Assembly (NCBI GenBank): GCA_027494055.1
Contig: JAOSJO010000001.1
Location: 248,001 to 312,000, forward strand
Direction: 5' to 3'
DNA: 64,000 bases
DNA from: Anaerolineae bacterium
GTDB taxonomy: Bacteria; Chloroflexota; Anaerolineae; Aggregatilineales; JAFGMM01
The position numbers and the translations under genes were made by a program. The notes below the pieces were generated by a model. That model worked only from the letters and a program-made list of their open reading frames with translations. It made no database searches and was not told where the DNA came from. The first letter of the stretch is position 1, and every line of letters starts with the position of its first letter. Shown one piece after another: positions 24,627-34,093 of this stretch.

Positions 24627-26630
24627 TCAGTCGTGATCGTATGGGAGCTTGAGCAGCGCTATCGCCTCCTCTTCGACCAGCCAGCGCGTCAGCCAGCGCG
24701 CCGCCGCCTGGTTGTCGAACATGCGGCCCGGCCTGGTCTCTTCGTAGCGCAGCCGGTCGGGGACGCGCAACAGCTCGAAGGGCAGGCGGGTTTGCAGGAA
24801 AAACCCGCGATTCTGGTCAGTCGCCGCCTCCGACCGCAGGTAGAGCACGGGGCGCGGCGCGATCAACGCGCCGATGTCCCCCGCCTCGGCGTAGCGGCGC
24901 AGGCCGGCGATGCAAAGCCGCCGGTAGCGCGGCCCGTGGTGCGAGATGTCGTCGAAGCGGACCAGGTAATCGCCCACGATGCTGGCGATGATGCGCTCGT
25001 CGAGCGCGGCAGTATACATCGCCAGCGCGCCGCCGACCGACGCGCCGGCCACGCCCAGGCGGTCAGGGTCCACTTCGGGCCGCGTCTGCACGTAATCGAG
25101 CGCGCGCAGCCCGTCCTCGACCAGCAGGCCGACCCAGGATTGCCCGATCAGGCGCGCGGCGGCGTCGAGCTTGGCGTAATCGACCTGGCCCAGCTCGCCG
25201 AAACCGCGCCCTTCGATGCTCAGGGTCACGAAGCCGGCCTGGGCCAGCGCCAGCGCATTGCCGTTGTGATACGAGTTCTGCAGGCCGGCGGCCTGCTGGA
25301 TGGTGCCGTGCCCGACGTAGATCAACACCGCCGGCGCTTTCTTGCCCAATGCGGGCTTGTCCGGGAGGAATAGGTAGCCGGGCACCGGCAGCCCGTCGTC
25401 CATGGTGATGACGATGCGCTCGCGCGTGGCGCCCTTCACCGTCGCACGCTCGGTGACTTCGACTTTGGGCGGCCCCCAGGTTTCGCCGCTGCGGGGGCGC
25501 ACGCCCAGGAGTTCGAAGAGCTTCGCGCGCAGTTCTGGCTGCCACTCTTCCCACGCCTCCCGCCCGGCGTTGGGATACGCCAGCGCGGGCGCGGTGCTCT
25601 GCACCTGGCGGCTCAAGAGGGCCATCGGCGTCACGCCATCCGGAACCTCCGGCTGCCGCACGGGCGCGATCTCAACCTCGCCCGTAAGCGCGTCGAGCAC
25701 GCGGTCGGCGAGGTGCTCGACCCCGGTGACGACCTGGTGCACCGCGTCGATGACGGGCCGCCGGCGGCGCGGCTCGTCCTTCTTGACCAGGTCGCGCGCC
25801 GCGTCCTTCGTCGAGACCTTGCGCCCCGCCTCGCGCGCCAGTTCCTCGCGGTGGCGGTAAACCCAGGCGTACAGGTCGGCGACGGTGCGGTCGGGGAACT
25901 GGTCGAGCAGCCCCAGTTCCTCGATGGTCTCGGCGGCAAGCGAGTACACCATGTCGTACCAGCCGGTGACGGCCTCCTCGTAGCTGACCTCGTAGCCGTC
26001 GATCAGGGTCAGGTTCTGGCGGTAGACCTCGATCTGGCGTTCCAGCTCGTCGTAGCCGTCGGGCGCGGTGAAGCGGATGCCGTTGCCGGGCCGGAGATCG
26101 TCCAGGTGGGTGCGGCGCATGAACTCGGCGTGCTCGGCCTTGGTGAGGATGTCGTTGATGTCGTCTTTCGCCGTGATGTTGACGGGCGTGGGATATTCCC
26201 AGACATGCGCCTCGATGGCCTTCGCGCCCAGTTGGCGCATCACGGAGACGCGGTGGTTGCCGTCGCGCACGAAGTACACATCGCCGATCTTGTAGAGTTC
26301 GATGGGGGGGATGCCCCTGGACCGCTGCAATATCGCGACGCGCTGCCAGCGCGAGGCGTCCTCCTCCACAAGCGGGAGGAACTCGCGCGTGAAGTCCTGA
26401 TAGCGGTCCACGCTGCCGACAATCTTGTCGAGCGGGACGTTAAACACGCCCTTGTAGAATTTGTTGAACAGTCGCAGCCGCGTGCGCACGTCCTCGAACG
26501 AGAGGAGTTGTTCGTGCTGCGGCTGGTTGAAGATCGCAAGGATGCCACCTGACGCCTGGCGACGCGCGCGCTCCCAGTCGCGGTGGGCCTGCTCAAAATA
26601 TTGCCATGGAGAATCTTCGATCTCGCTCAT
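24627..26630 (-). CDS. Fusion of a ParB-like/DUF4032-like domain with an alpha/beta-hydrolase
   Basis: 667 residues. The N-terminal ~300 residues contain GIPPIELYKIGDVYFVRDGNHRVSVMRQLGAKAIEAHVWEY split as ELYKIGDVYFVRDGNHRVSV and what follows; the DGNHR segment is the ParB/Srx-fold nucleotide-binding signature, and the wider region resembles actinobacterial DUF4032 proteins. From about residue 330 an alpha/beta-hydrolase of the acetyl-xylan-esterase/dienelactone-hydrolase type follows: oxyanion region LIYVGHGTIQ, nucleophile elbow GASVGGA and an acid region near APRPVLYLRSE. Where such enzymes have GH(x)F before the last helix, this one has GRMFDNQAAARWL, so the catalytic His seems to be Arg. 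No signal peptide is present. The function is unknown. Confidence 0.7.
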   Translation of the reverse strand: MSEIEDSPWQYFEQAHRDWERARRQASGGILAIFNQPQHEQLLSFEDVRTRLRLFNKFYKGVFNVPLDKIVGSVDRYQDFTREFLPLVEEDASRWQRVAILQRSRGIPPIELYKIGDVYFVRDGNHRVSVMRQLGAKAIEAHVWEYPTPVNITAKDDINDILTKAEHAEFMRRTHLDDLRPGNGIRFTAPDGYDELERQIEVYRQNLTLIDGYEVSYEEAVTGWYDMVYSLAAETIEELGLLDQFPDRTVADLYAWVYRHREELAREAGRKVSTKDAARDLVKKDEPRRRRPVIDAVHQVVTGVEHLADRVLDALTGEVEIAPVRQPEVPDGVTPMALLSRQVQSTAPALAYPNAGREAWEEWQPELRAKLFELLGVRPRSGETWGPPKVEVTERATVKGATRERIVITMDDGLPVPGYLFLPDKPALGKKAPAVLIYVGHGTIQQAAGLQNSYHNGNALALAQAGFVTLSIEGRGFGELGQVDYAKLDAAARLIGQSWVGLLVEDGLRALDYVQTRPEVDPDRLGVAGASVGGALAMYTAALDERIIASIVGDYLVRFDDISHHGPRYRRLCIAGLRRYAEAGDIGALIAPRPVLYLRSEAATDQNRGFFLQTRLPFELLRVPDRLRYEETRPGRMFDNQAAARWLTRWLVEEEAIALLKLPYDHD

Positions 26631-26797
26631 CGTTGCGTTCTCGCGCGGTGATCTTACTCAAGATGGCGGAACACGCAATCTCTTCTTGAGTTACGGGGAA
26701 TGTGCCCCGTTTGCAGCGTTCTGTCAAGGTCTGTGCGCCTGTATTCTGCGCGCCAGCGTAAAGCCACGGCGAATCTCGGATGAGCATCTGGCGGATA

Positions 26798-26959
26798 GCA
26801 TGACAAAGCCCGGGAGTGGAGATGCACGCACCCAAGATTCGCAGCACGAAAGGCACGAAAGATGCGAAGTCACGAAAAGGTTGGGCGCATGTTTCGCGCT
26901 TTCGTGCCTTTCGTGTCTTTGTGTTTCCAATCTGCGCTGCCTGCCAGGCTTTGTCATGC
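26798..26959. repeat. Long imperfect inverted repeat in the 443-base gap
   Basis: GCATGACAAAGCC at 26798-26810 pairs exactly with 26947-26959, and the 17-base CACGAAAGGCACGAAAG at 26845-26861 pairs exactly with 26899-26915; the remainder matches imperfectly. It can fold into a hairpin of about 160 bases. It carries no gene that I can support and resembles a non-autonomous or remnant repeat element. The rest of the gap (26631-26797, 26960-27072) shows nothing clear. Confidence 0.65.
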
Positions 26960-27072
26960 AATGCATCTGGCGCGCCGCGTTGGTGAAACCCCCGCCCCGT
27001 TATACAATCAGTCTTCAGGAGAGGGCGCGCGGGCTGTGGCGCGCCACGCCCGGCGACTGCACCGGGGGGATG

Positions 27073-29566
27073 ATGCACGAAATCACGCTGACGGGACCCT
27101 GGCGCGTGCTGCCGATCGGGTTGGACGACGATCCGACGCCGTTCGTCGCGCCGGATGTCGCTGACGGCGACTGGCTGGCCGTGCCTGACGCCACCCATCT
27201 GCAACTGCACTTCTTCCCTCACGCGCCCTACTGGGGCGACCACCTGCGCCGCCTCAACGAGCAGGCGTGGGTGTACCGGCGGCGCATCGCCCCGGCGGAA
27301 GCGCCCCCCGCCGAGCGTTACCGCCTCCGTTTCGAGGGCGTGGACTACTACGCCGATGTGTGGCTCAACGGCGTCTACATCGGGGGCCACGAAGGCGGCT
27401 TCGTGCCCTTCACGCTGGACGTGACCGGTGTGCTCAGGGCCGGCCCCCACCACCGGCGCGAAAACGTCCTCGCCGTGATCGTCCGCGCGCCCTGGGACCC
27501 GCCCGCCGGCGGCTCCAGCCCGGTTGACCACGTGCGCCGGGGGATGGTCAAGGGGCTGTACGAACACGCGGAGGGCGTGATCCCCCGAACGTGAACCCCA
27601 TCGGCGTGTGGGGGCCGGTGCGCCTGCTGGCCGGGGCGCAGACGGGCATCGGGCACGTCGGCATCCGCACGGAGGCGAACGGCGCGGTGCGCCTGGCGTT
27701 CACGGTGGAAAGCATCGCCGACCGGGAGCGCGCCCTCAACCTGCGGCTGAGCCTCCGCCCCGCGAACCACGACGGGCCAGGCCTGGAGACGGTGATCCCG
27801 GTGCAGGCTGCGCCCGGCGTGACGCAGGTAGAGCACGCGGTGCGCCTGCGCGATGCGCGCCTGTGGTGGCCCTGGGACCAGGGCGCGCCCAACCTCTACA
27901 TGCTGGAGGCGACGCTCTACCGCGACCCCGGCGACCCGCTCGACCGCGTCTGCGAGACCTTCGGCGTGCGCGAGGTCTACCTGGAGCGCAGCGCAGAGCG
28001 GTTCGCCTATCACATCAACGGGCGGCAGGTGTTCATCCGGGGCACGTCGTACCTCCCCGACCTGTACCTGAGCCGCGTCACGCCGGCGACGCTGGCGCGC
28101 GACCTGGACCTCATCACGGACGCCGGGCTGAACCTGGCGCGCGTGCACGTCCACGTTTCGCCGAAGGCGCTCTACGAGATGGCCGACCGGCGCGGCCTGA
28201 TGCTGTGGCAGGATTTCGAACTCAACTGGCTGCACGATTACTCCGCCGCGTTCGAGGCGCGCGCCCTGGCGCTGCAACGCGCGATGTTCCGCCACCTGGG
28301 CAACCACCCCAGCATCGTGACGTGGTGCTGCTACAACGAGCCGACCATGCTCCTGCTCCACCGCGAGAACATGCTGCTGCGCCCAGCCCCCGCGCTCTAC
28401 ACGGACGCGGTACAGCAGGACCCCACGCGCCCGGTGTTCCTCTGTTCGGGGCAGCGCGCGCATGACCTTGAGCGCGCCGGCGACGTGCATACTTACTACG
28501 GCGCGATCTGGACGCGCCGCTTCACGGACGTGCACGGCCACGCGCCGCACCTCAACACGGAGTTTGGCTTCGAATCCCCGCCGACCCGGAGACGCTGCGC
28601 GCCTGGCCGGACCTGTGGCAGCGCACGCACCACCTGGCGCGGCGCTACGACCGGCTGTGGACCTACCAGGCCGAGCTGACGCGCTATCACATCGAGCACT
28701 TCCGGCGGCTGCGCTTTGCGCCGTGTGGGGGATACGTCCACTTCATGCTGGCCGACCTCGCGCCGGGCGTGGGGTGCGGCGCGCTCGACGCACTGCGTCG
28801 GCCCAAAGGCGGCTACCACGCGCTGAAGGCGGCCTCGCAGCCGGTGCACTTCTTCATGGAGCACGACGGTCGCGCGGCGGTGGCGCTGTGGGCGGTCAAC
28901 GACCTGCCGCGCGCCCTGAACGGGTTGCGCGCGCAGTGGCGCGTCGAGGACGGGAGCGGGCAGGCGTTGGAGGCGGGCGAGCGCGTGTTCGACCTGCCGG
29001 CGGGGTCGCTCGTCAAGGTGGCCGATGCGTCCGGCTGGGACCTGGGCGAGGCCGCCGCGGGCTGCGCGGTGACGCTCACGCTGCTTGCCGGCGACGGCGC
29101 GGTCGTGGTGCGCAACCTCTACGCGCGCCCGTTCGACCTGCCGGAGCGCCCGAAGGGGTACCCCTGGAACTACGACCCCTATCTCGGCGTGAAGGTCTTC
29201 GACCGGCCCGGCGCGCGGAGCGTCGTGCGCGCGGTGAACCACCCGCTGCTGCGCCCCTTTGCGCCGCTGGTGCACGCGGTCGCGGAGTGGGGCATCCGCG
29301 AGACGCTGCCGCCGCGCGTGGCGCACCGCGTCGCGCAGGTCATCGAGCTATTGCGGCGCAAGCGCCCGCTGCGCGAACTCCCTGACGGCGCGCTCCATGG
29401 GGTGAACAGATACCGTGATGGCCCAGAGGGGCGATCCGCCGGATCGCTGCCCTACGCCTCTTCCGCAAAGGGGCAGGAACGCGCGACCTTGTTCGAGACG
29501 AACGCCTCGAACGGCCTGAACGTCTCGTCAAACTGGGCGCGGAGTTCGCGCGCTTTGGCGTCGTAG
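27073..29566 (+). CDS. Glycoside hydrolase family 2 protein, two frameshifts
   Basis: A GH2 enzyme (beta-mannosidase/galactosidase type) starting at the ATG at 27073. The N-terminal jelly-roll domain contains YRLRFEGVDYYADVWLNGVY, then the Ig-like domain, then a TIM barrel with the acid/base Glu in TWCCYNEP and the probable nucleophile Glu in HLNTEFGFES. Single missing bases in two C runs break it. Adding a C at 27582-27586 gives GVIPPNVNPIGVWGPV, and adding one at 28576-28579 gives FESPADPETLRAWPDL. With both restored the protein is continuous to about 29390. The last ~50 residues run through a palindromic repeat and overlap pckA, so the true stop is doubtful. No signal peptide is seen. The substrate may be a beta-mannoside or related sugar. 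Confidence 0.75.
29427..29454. repeat. Degenerate family A palindrome at the convergent ends of GH2 and pckA
   Basis: AGGGGCGATCC, spacer GCC, then GGATCGC-TG-CCCTA. It is a diverged copy of the element at 14181 and 50718. It contributes the last codon and stop of pckA and could act as a bidirectional transcription barrier. Confidence 0.6.
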
Positions 29567-31062
29567 GCCTCCGGGTCGTCCCACGTGCCGCGCGGGTCGA
29601 GCACCGCATCGGGCACGCCGGGGCAGCGCACCGGCACGTTGAGGCCGAAGTACGGATCGACGCGCGTCTCCACGTCGGCCAGCGAGCCATCCAGCGCCGC
29701 GTGGATCATCGCGCGCGTATGGCCCAGCTCCATGCGGTGGCCGACGCCGTAGGGGCCGCCGGTCCAGCCGGTGTTGACCAGCCACGCATCGACGTTGTGC
29801 TCCATGATCCTGGCGGCCAGCATCTCGCCGTACACGCTGGGGTGCAGCGCCATGAACGGCGCGCCGAAGCACGGGCTGAAGGTGGCGCTGGGTTCACTGC
29901 CCATGCCGCGCTCGGTGCCAGCGACCTTGGCAGTATAGCCGAGGAGGAAGTGGTACTGCCCCTGTTCGGGCGTGAGCCGGGCGATGGGCGGCATGACGCC
30001 GAAAGCGTCGGCGGTGAGCATGATGATGTTGCGCGGGTGCGCGTCGATCCAGCCGTTGCGGTCGGCGTTCGGGATGTGGGTGATGGGGTAGGCGGCGCGG
30101 GTGTTCTCGGTGAAGTTGTCGTCGTTCAGGTCGATGCGGCGGCTGCTCGCGCCGATGGCGACGTTTTCGAGGATGGTGCCGAAGCGGCGCGTCGTCTCGT
30201 AAATCTCCGGCTCGCCGGTGCGGGAGAGGCGGATCACTTTCGCGTAGCAGCCGCCCTCGAAGTTGAAGACGCCGGTGTCGCTCCAGCCGTGCTCGTCGTC
30301 GCCGATCAGGGTGCGCGTTGGGTCGGCGGAGAGCGTGGTCTTGCCCGTGCCCGACAGCCCGAAGAAGAGCGCGACATCGCCGCTTGGGCCGTAATTCGCC
30401 GAGCAGTGCATCGAAAGCACGCACTCCTGGGGCAGGATGTAGTTGAGGATGGTGAAGACCGACTTCTTGATCTCGCCCGCGTAGGCCGTGCCGCCGATGA
30501 GCACCTCTTTCGCGCCGAAGTTGACCAGGATGAACGTCTGTGAGTTGGTGCCGTCCATTTCGGGCACGGCGTGGAAGTTGGGCGCGTCGATGATCGTAAA
30601 CGCGGGCACGTGTTTGCGTAGCGTCTCGCGCTCGGCGCGGATGAACATGTTGCGCGCAAAGAGGCTGTGCCACGCGGCCTCGGTCACGATGCGGATCGGC
30701 ACCTGGTAGCGGGGGTCCGCGCCGGCGTGACAGTCCTGGACGAAGACAGAACGCCCCTGGAAGTAGGCCATCATGCGCTTTTTGAGGTTCTCGTATTGCT
30801 CAGGGGCAAAGGGCCGGTTGATGTCCCCCCACCAGATGTGTTCCTCGCTGGACGGCTCGCGCACGGTGAACTTGTCGCGCGGCGAGCGGCCTGTATGGTC
30901 GCCCGTGCGCACGACGATTGGGCCAAGGTGCGCGATGATGCCCTCGCGAAAGCGGACAACCTGCTCGTACAAGGCCGGCGTGACCAGGTTCCAGTAGATA
31001 CGCCCCAGGTTGTAGAAGCCGTGGTTTTTGAGGCCGTACTCGCTCTCGACACTGTGCTCCAT
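29452..31062 (-). CDS. pckA: Phosphoenolpyruvate carboxykinase (ATP)
   Basis: A 536-residue enzyme converting oxaloacetate and ATP to PEP, CO2 and ADP, the first committed gluconeogenic step. The length is typical. Visible are the substrate Arg region RTGDHTGRSPRDKF, the metal/kinase-1a motif FFGLSGTGKTTLS (P-loop, about residue 245), kinase-2 LIGDDEHGWSD, and the adenine-binding RRIDLNDDNFTENTRAAYP region. A GGGGGAG Shine-Dalgarno precedes the ATG. It has its own promoter (31098-31126) and is apparently monocistronic. All key residues look intact. Confidence 0.95.
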   Translation of the reverse strand: MEHSVESEYGLKNHGFYNLGRIYWNLVTPALYEQVVRFREGIIAHLGPIVVRTGDHTGRSPRDKFTVREPSSEEHIWWGDINRPFAPEQYENLKKRMMAYFQGRSVFVQDCHAGADPRYQVPIRIVTEAAWHSLFARNMFIRAERETLRKHVPAFTIIDAPNFHAVPEMDGTNSQTFILVNFGAKEVLIGGTAYAGEIKKSVFTILNYILPQECVLSMHCSANYGPSGDVALFFGLSGTGKTTLSADPTRTLIGDDEHGWSDTGVFNFEGGCYAKVIRLSRTGEPEIYETTRRFGTILENVAIGASSRRIDLNDDNFTENTRAAYPITHIPNADRNGWIDAHPRNIIMLTADAFGVMPPIARLTPEQGQYHFLLGYTAKVAGTERGMGSEPSATFSPCFGAPFMALHPSVYGEMLAARIMEHNVDAWLVNTGWTGGPYGVGHRMELGHTRAMIHAALDGSLADVETRVDPYFGLNVPVRCPGVPDAVLDPRGTWDDPEAYDAKARELRAQFDETFRPFEAFVSNKVARSCPFAEEA

Positions 31063-31097
31063 CGTGGTTCTCCCCCTTCCTGAAAACAGCCGGGGCG

Positions 31098-31126
31098 ATT
31101 ATAGCCTGCGCATTTAGTAAGAACAA
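31098..31126 (-). promoter_or_regulatory. Promoter of pckA
   Basis: On the minus strand TTGTTC (complement of 31121-31126), a 17-base spacer and a perfect TATAAT (complement of 31098-31103) lie about 35 bases upstream of the pckA start codon. Confidence 0.7.
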
Positions 31127-31494
31127 TCGCGTTGTGCAGTGCAGGGGGCGTTGCGTTCAAGCGGCGGCGTTTTCCCCAGCGCTCCCCTGGGAGCAAACAC
31201 AGCAGTTGTCCATGTCACGGCGTGACGCAACAAAAAGATGCAAGGCTCGGTAAGCTCCCAGAAGCTCACACCTTCCGGGAAGCTGTGAATCCGCTCACTT
31301 ATCCTCAGGGAGGTCGTGCTTGCGCATGAAGTCGCTCCTATCCTGGAATCACCCGCCCGAAGGGGGCGCGAGGGAGGTGTCTTCAAGCGGCGGCGAATTT
31401 TTCACCCTTTCTTCACAACCGCCCGGCAGTGTTGTTGTACATTATGTTCGGGCTACTGTTCCTCAATGTTATGGCTTCGGCGTGAGAAGTGAAA
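31127..31494. other. Gap of 368 bases between divergent genes, no gene seen
   Basis: It contains a short direct repeat, GTTCAAGCGGCGGCG-like, at about 31155-31170 and 31384-31396, and an imperfect hairpin around 31250-31290 (AAGCTCCCAGAAGCT with CTTCCGGGAAGCT) that resembles the perfect hairpin at 50639-50671. No convincing promoter for the plus-strand gene was found. Confidence 0.4.
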
Positions 31495-32409
31495 ATGTCG
31501 CACACAGAACACGAGTTGAGGCAGGCGGTCGCGTTGCTCAAGGCCGGGCAGAGGGCCGAGGCCGCCCGGCGTCTGGCGCCCATCGTGCAGGCGGAGCGCG
31601 ACAACGCCGACGCCTGGTGGCTGCTGGCAAACTGCGCGCCCACCCCCGAAGCCGCACGGACGGCGCTGGAGCAGGTGCTCCGGCTGCGCCCTGATCACGA
31701 GAAGGCGCGGCGGCTGCTCGACCAGATCAACGCGCGCTTTCCCCTGGACGCAGCCCCGGCGTCCGCGCCACCCGCTGCAGCGCCCGCCGACGCTCCGGGG
31801 GCGCGCTCGAAGAGCCGCCGGACTCGGCATTCGACGCGCCGCGCATCGCCCGGATCGCCCCGGAGCCGGCCCCGCCGCCGGTGCGCCCAGGCGCAACCCG
31901 CGCCCGCAAGGCGCGCGGCGGCAGCGACCTCACCATGGCTGCGATTGGCGTGGTCGGCGTGGTTGTGGTGATCGGCCTGGCGCTCATCGTCGTCCTCGCG
32001 GTGCGGGGCCAGGGCGACTCCGGCGCGGTGACCTGCCCCGATGCCATCGCCGTGCCGCTCAACGAGATCGAGATGGACCGCTTCTTCGGCGTGCGCGTGA
32101 AGGGCTGCATCGCGCCCGGCCAGCCGGTGCGCAGTTCGGTAGATGCGCGCGAGGATGACGGGTGGGTGTTCATCGGCAACGCCGGCCAGACGCTGGAGAT
32201 CGCGCTGAACGCGCGCGACCGCGAACTCGACCCGGTGCTGTACCTCTACGACCCCTGGGGGCGGTTGATCGGGGGAGCACGACGACATCGATCTCGTCAA
32301 CGGCAACATGAACGCATGGCTCCGGGTGACGCTGCCGCAGACCGGGACGTACACGATTGTGGTGAGCGCGTATGTTCAGGGCGGGTCTTACGAGCTGAGC
32401 ATGCTCTGA
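31495..32409 (+). CDS. TPR-like / PPC-domain single-pass membrane protein, two frameshifts
   Basis: About 304 residues after two corrections. The N-terminal ~75 residues are a TPR-type helical repeat region (ELRQAVALLKAGQRAEAARRL, NADAWWLLANCA, EQVLRLRPDHEKARRLL). A Pro/Ala-rich linker leads to one transmembrane helix (AAIGVVGVVVVIGLALIVVLAV). The C-terminal part resembles a pre-peptidase C-terminal (PPC) beta-sandwich: LDPVLYLYDPWGRLI, then in another frame DDIDLVNGNMNAWLRVTLP and TGTYTIVVSAYVQGGSYEL. Adding a G at 31797-31801 and removing one at 32271-32275 makes a single frame ending at the TGA at 32407. A role in envelope protein interactions is plausible but unproven. Confidence 0.65.
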
Positions 32410-32417
32410 CGGGGTGG

Positions 32418-33455
32418 CTAGGCGTCGTCGATGCGGAAGACGTGGGGCAGCAGGTCGTAGGCGTCGTCGACCGCCTGCGCTGTGTCGAGGAGCAGGTAGC
32501 ACGAGTCGCGCGTGACGCCGTCTTGCGCCCCGCTGTGCAGCCGGAGCTGCCTCTCCGCAACGATCCGCCGGCCTCTGGTGGGGATGTGGCCGGCGACGAG
32601 CACGCGCTGCGGCGTGAAGCCCTCCGAGGCGACGCGCAGGAAGGCGTCCACCTGCGCACCATACTGCGCCTCGCCGATGTCCAGCTCATTGCGCGTGAAC
32701 AGCGCCGACCACAGGAAGTTGAACGCCTCGCTATCGCTGACGATCAGCGCGCGTAGCAGGTCGTCATAGCGCGGGTCGTCGGGGCCGCTGACGGCGAGGT
32801 AGCGCCGCGCGAGCGTGTCATAGGGCTGCCCGGCGAGCTTCGCGTAGTCGGCGCGGAGCGCGGCGAGGGCCTCCGGCTCGGCGTGCGCCAGCACGTCGGC
32901 CTGGGCGAGCACGGCGTCGTGGTCGTAGCCGCGCAGCCGGTCCCAGCCAGTGGGCGTCAGCGCGGCGGGGGGCGCGCCCGCGTGCGAGATCATGACGCCG
33001 GCCTGGGTGCGGACGTAGAAGGGCAGCCGCTTGAGCAGCGCGACGATGGCCGCCCGGTGCGCGCCCATGGCCGCCTCGAAGCGCGGCGTGTACTCCACGT
33101 CGCCGCGCGCGAGGTTCACGCCGTAGATGTGGGGCATCTCATGGTTGCCGAGCAGGATGATGAGGTCAGGGCCGAGCGTCTGCTGGAGCGCGAGCACGTC
33201 CAGCATGATGTCGAGCGAGCGGTCCGCGCGCGCCGGCCCTTCGCTGTGGATCAGGTCGCCGCAGAGGATGAGGCGCCGGGCGAACCCCCAGGCGCGCAGC
33301 TTGAGGAACCGGTCGCGGTAGCGGCGGTAGAGGTCGAAGTCGCCGTGCAGGTCGGTGACGACCATCGCGACGCCATCAGTCAGGTCAACAACGCGGGGAT
33401 CACACATCAGTGGTTTGATCTGCAAGGGCCATGCCCACCCATTGTAACAGATCAT
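32418..33455 (-). CDS. Calcineurin-like metallophosphoesterase
   Basis: About 345 residues from the ATG at 33455 (an ATG at 33407 is also possible; neither has a strong ribosome-binding site). All metal-binding motifs of the superfamily appear in order: DLHGD, CGDLIHSEG, LLGNHEM, ISHAG and GHIPTRG, giving the Asp, His and Asn ligands of a dinuclear centre. It resembles the PPP/diadenosine-tetraphosphatase branch more than the 2',3'-cyclic phosphodiesterases. No signal peptide is present. It converges on the preceding TPR/PPC gene with 8 bases between and is divergent from the SWIM-protein promoter. The substrate cannot be assigned. Confidence 0.85.
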   Translation of the reverse strand: MICYNGWAWPLQIKPLMCDPRVVDLTDGVAMVVTDLHGDFDLYRRYRDRFLKLRAWGFARRLILCGDLIHSEGPARADRSLDIMLDVLALQQTLGPDLIILLGNHEMPHIYGVNLARGDVEYTPRFEAAMGAHRAAIVALLKRLPFYVRTQAGVMISHAGAPPAALTPTGWDRLRGYDHDAVLAQADVLAHAEPEALAALRADYAKLAGQPYDTLARRYLAVSGPDDPRYDDLLRALIVSDSEAFNFLWSALFTRNELDIGEAQYGAQVDAFLRVASEGFTPQRVLVAGHIPTRGRRIVAERQLRLHSGAQDGVTRDSCYLLLDTAQAVDDAYDLLPHVFRIDDA

Positions 33456-33515
33456 CCCGGCTTCACCACGACGAGACGCTGCGCGCGGGCGGGACGTTAA
33501 AAGCAGGTTAGAACG

Positions 33516-33544
33516 GGTTGACAGCGCCCGGAACATCTCGTATA
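33516..33544 (+). promoter_or_regulatory. Near-consensus sigma-70-type promoter
   Basis: A perfect TTGACA at 33516-33521, a 17-base spacer and TATACT at 33539-33544. The predicted transcript would begin near 33551, leaving a leader of about 135 bases before the SWIM-protein start. Confidence 0.85.
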
Positions 33545-33619
33545 CTGACGTAACGCTCACAATCGGGAGACAGACCCGACATGCGAGTCTTAGGCCGACC
33601 AATTGAAGAGGCTACCCTA

Positions 33620-33656
33620 GAGCACGAAGGGCGACCCAGCGTGCTCTTCTGTTTTA
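33620..33656 (+). promoter_or_regulatory. Leader hairpin with T-rich tail (possible attenuator or small RNA end)
   Basis: GAGCACG at 33620-33626 pairs with CGTGCTC at 33640-33646; an inner GGG/CCC stem fits inside, and TTCTGTTTTATT follows. It lies between the strong promoter and the SWIM gene. It could end a ~100-base RNA or attenuate the gene. Upstream, TCGGG and CCCGA (about 33563-33580) form another small hairpin. Confidence 0.5.
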
Positions 33657-33684
33657 TTGCCGAATTTACGAAAGGAGCGATCCA

Positions 33685-33933
33685 GTGGATTACGGCATGG
33701 TCAGCAAGATCGAAAAGGCCAGGCGGTACGTGGACGAGCGCGAGCAGCGCATCCAGTTCGAGAGCTTCGCGGTGGTAATCAGGGGTGAGAACGGCACGCA
33801 TCGGCTTATGTTTGAGAATAACAAGTGGCAATGTGACTGCGAGTACTTTAAGACCCGTGGCGTATGCAGCCACCGCATCGCCCTCGAACGCATCCTGCAG
33901 GGGATGGTCCCCGGCCCCGGCGAGTCCGAATAA
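33685..33933 (+). CDS. Small SWIM-type zinc-finger protein
   Basis: An 82-residue protein from the GTG at 33685, which follows AAAGGAG at a good distance. Its core WQCDCEYFKTRGVCSHRIALE carries the CxC...CxH pattern of a SWIM zinc finger (about residues 49-63), preceded by two short strands (IQFESFAVVIRGENGTHRLMF) and a basic helix near the N-terminus. SWIM fingers bind DNA or proteins and are usually parts of larger ATPases or transposases; here the domain is nearly the whole protein. It has a strong promoter, a structured leader and its own terminator, so it is an independently expressed unit. Function unknown. Confidence 0.8.
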   Translation: MDYGMVSKIEKARRYVDEREQRIQFESFAVVIRGENGTHRLMFENNKWQCDCEYFKTRGVCSHRIALERILQGMVPGPGESE

Positions 33934-33956
33934 CCTATCATAACTTGGCGAGCTGC

Positions 33957-33988
33957 AGGGCGGGGGCGCTTGGCCCCCGCCTTTTTTT
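33957..33988 (+). terminator. Rho-independent terminator of the SWIM-protein gene
   Basis: GGCGGGGG at 33959-33966, a seven-base loop and CCCCCGCC at 33974-33981 are followed by seven T. It lies about 25 bases after the stop codon. Confidence 0.9.
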
Positions 33989-34093
33989 GTCGGGTGTGCG
34001 CATTCCGGGCGTTAAGCGTGTATTTAGCGTGAGTGAAGAGTGAGTTCTGGGTGTGGGCGTGGTAGAATGGGCAGGGATATGGGAGGCATGGGC

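Noticed and set aside
29390..29566. C-terminal extension of the GH2 protein as a new domain
   Set aside because: The last ~50 residues read through a palindromic repeat and into antisense pckA and have no protein character; a missed stop after a small indel is likelier.
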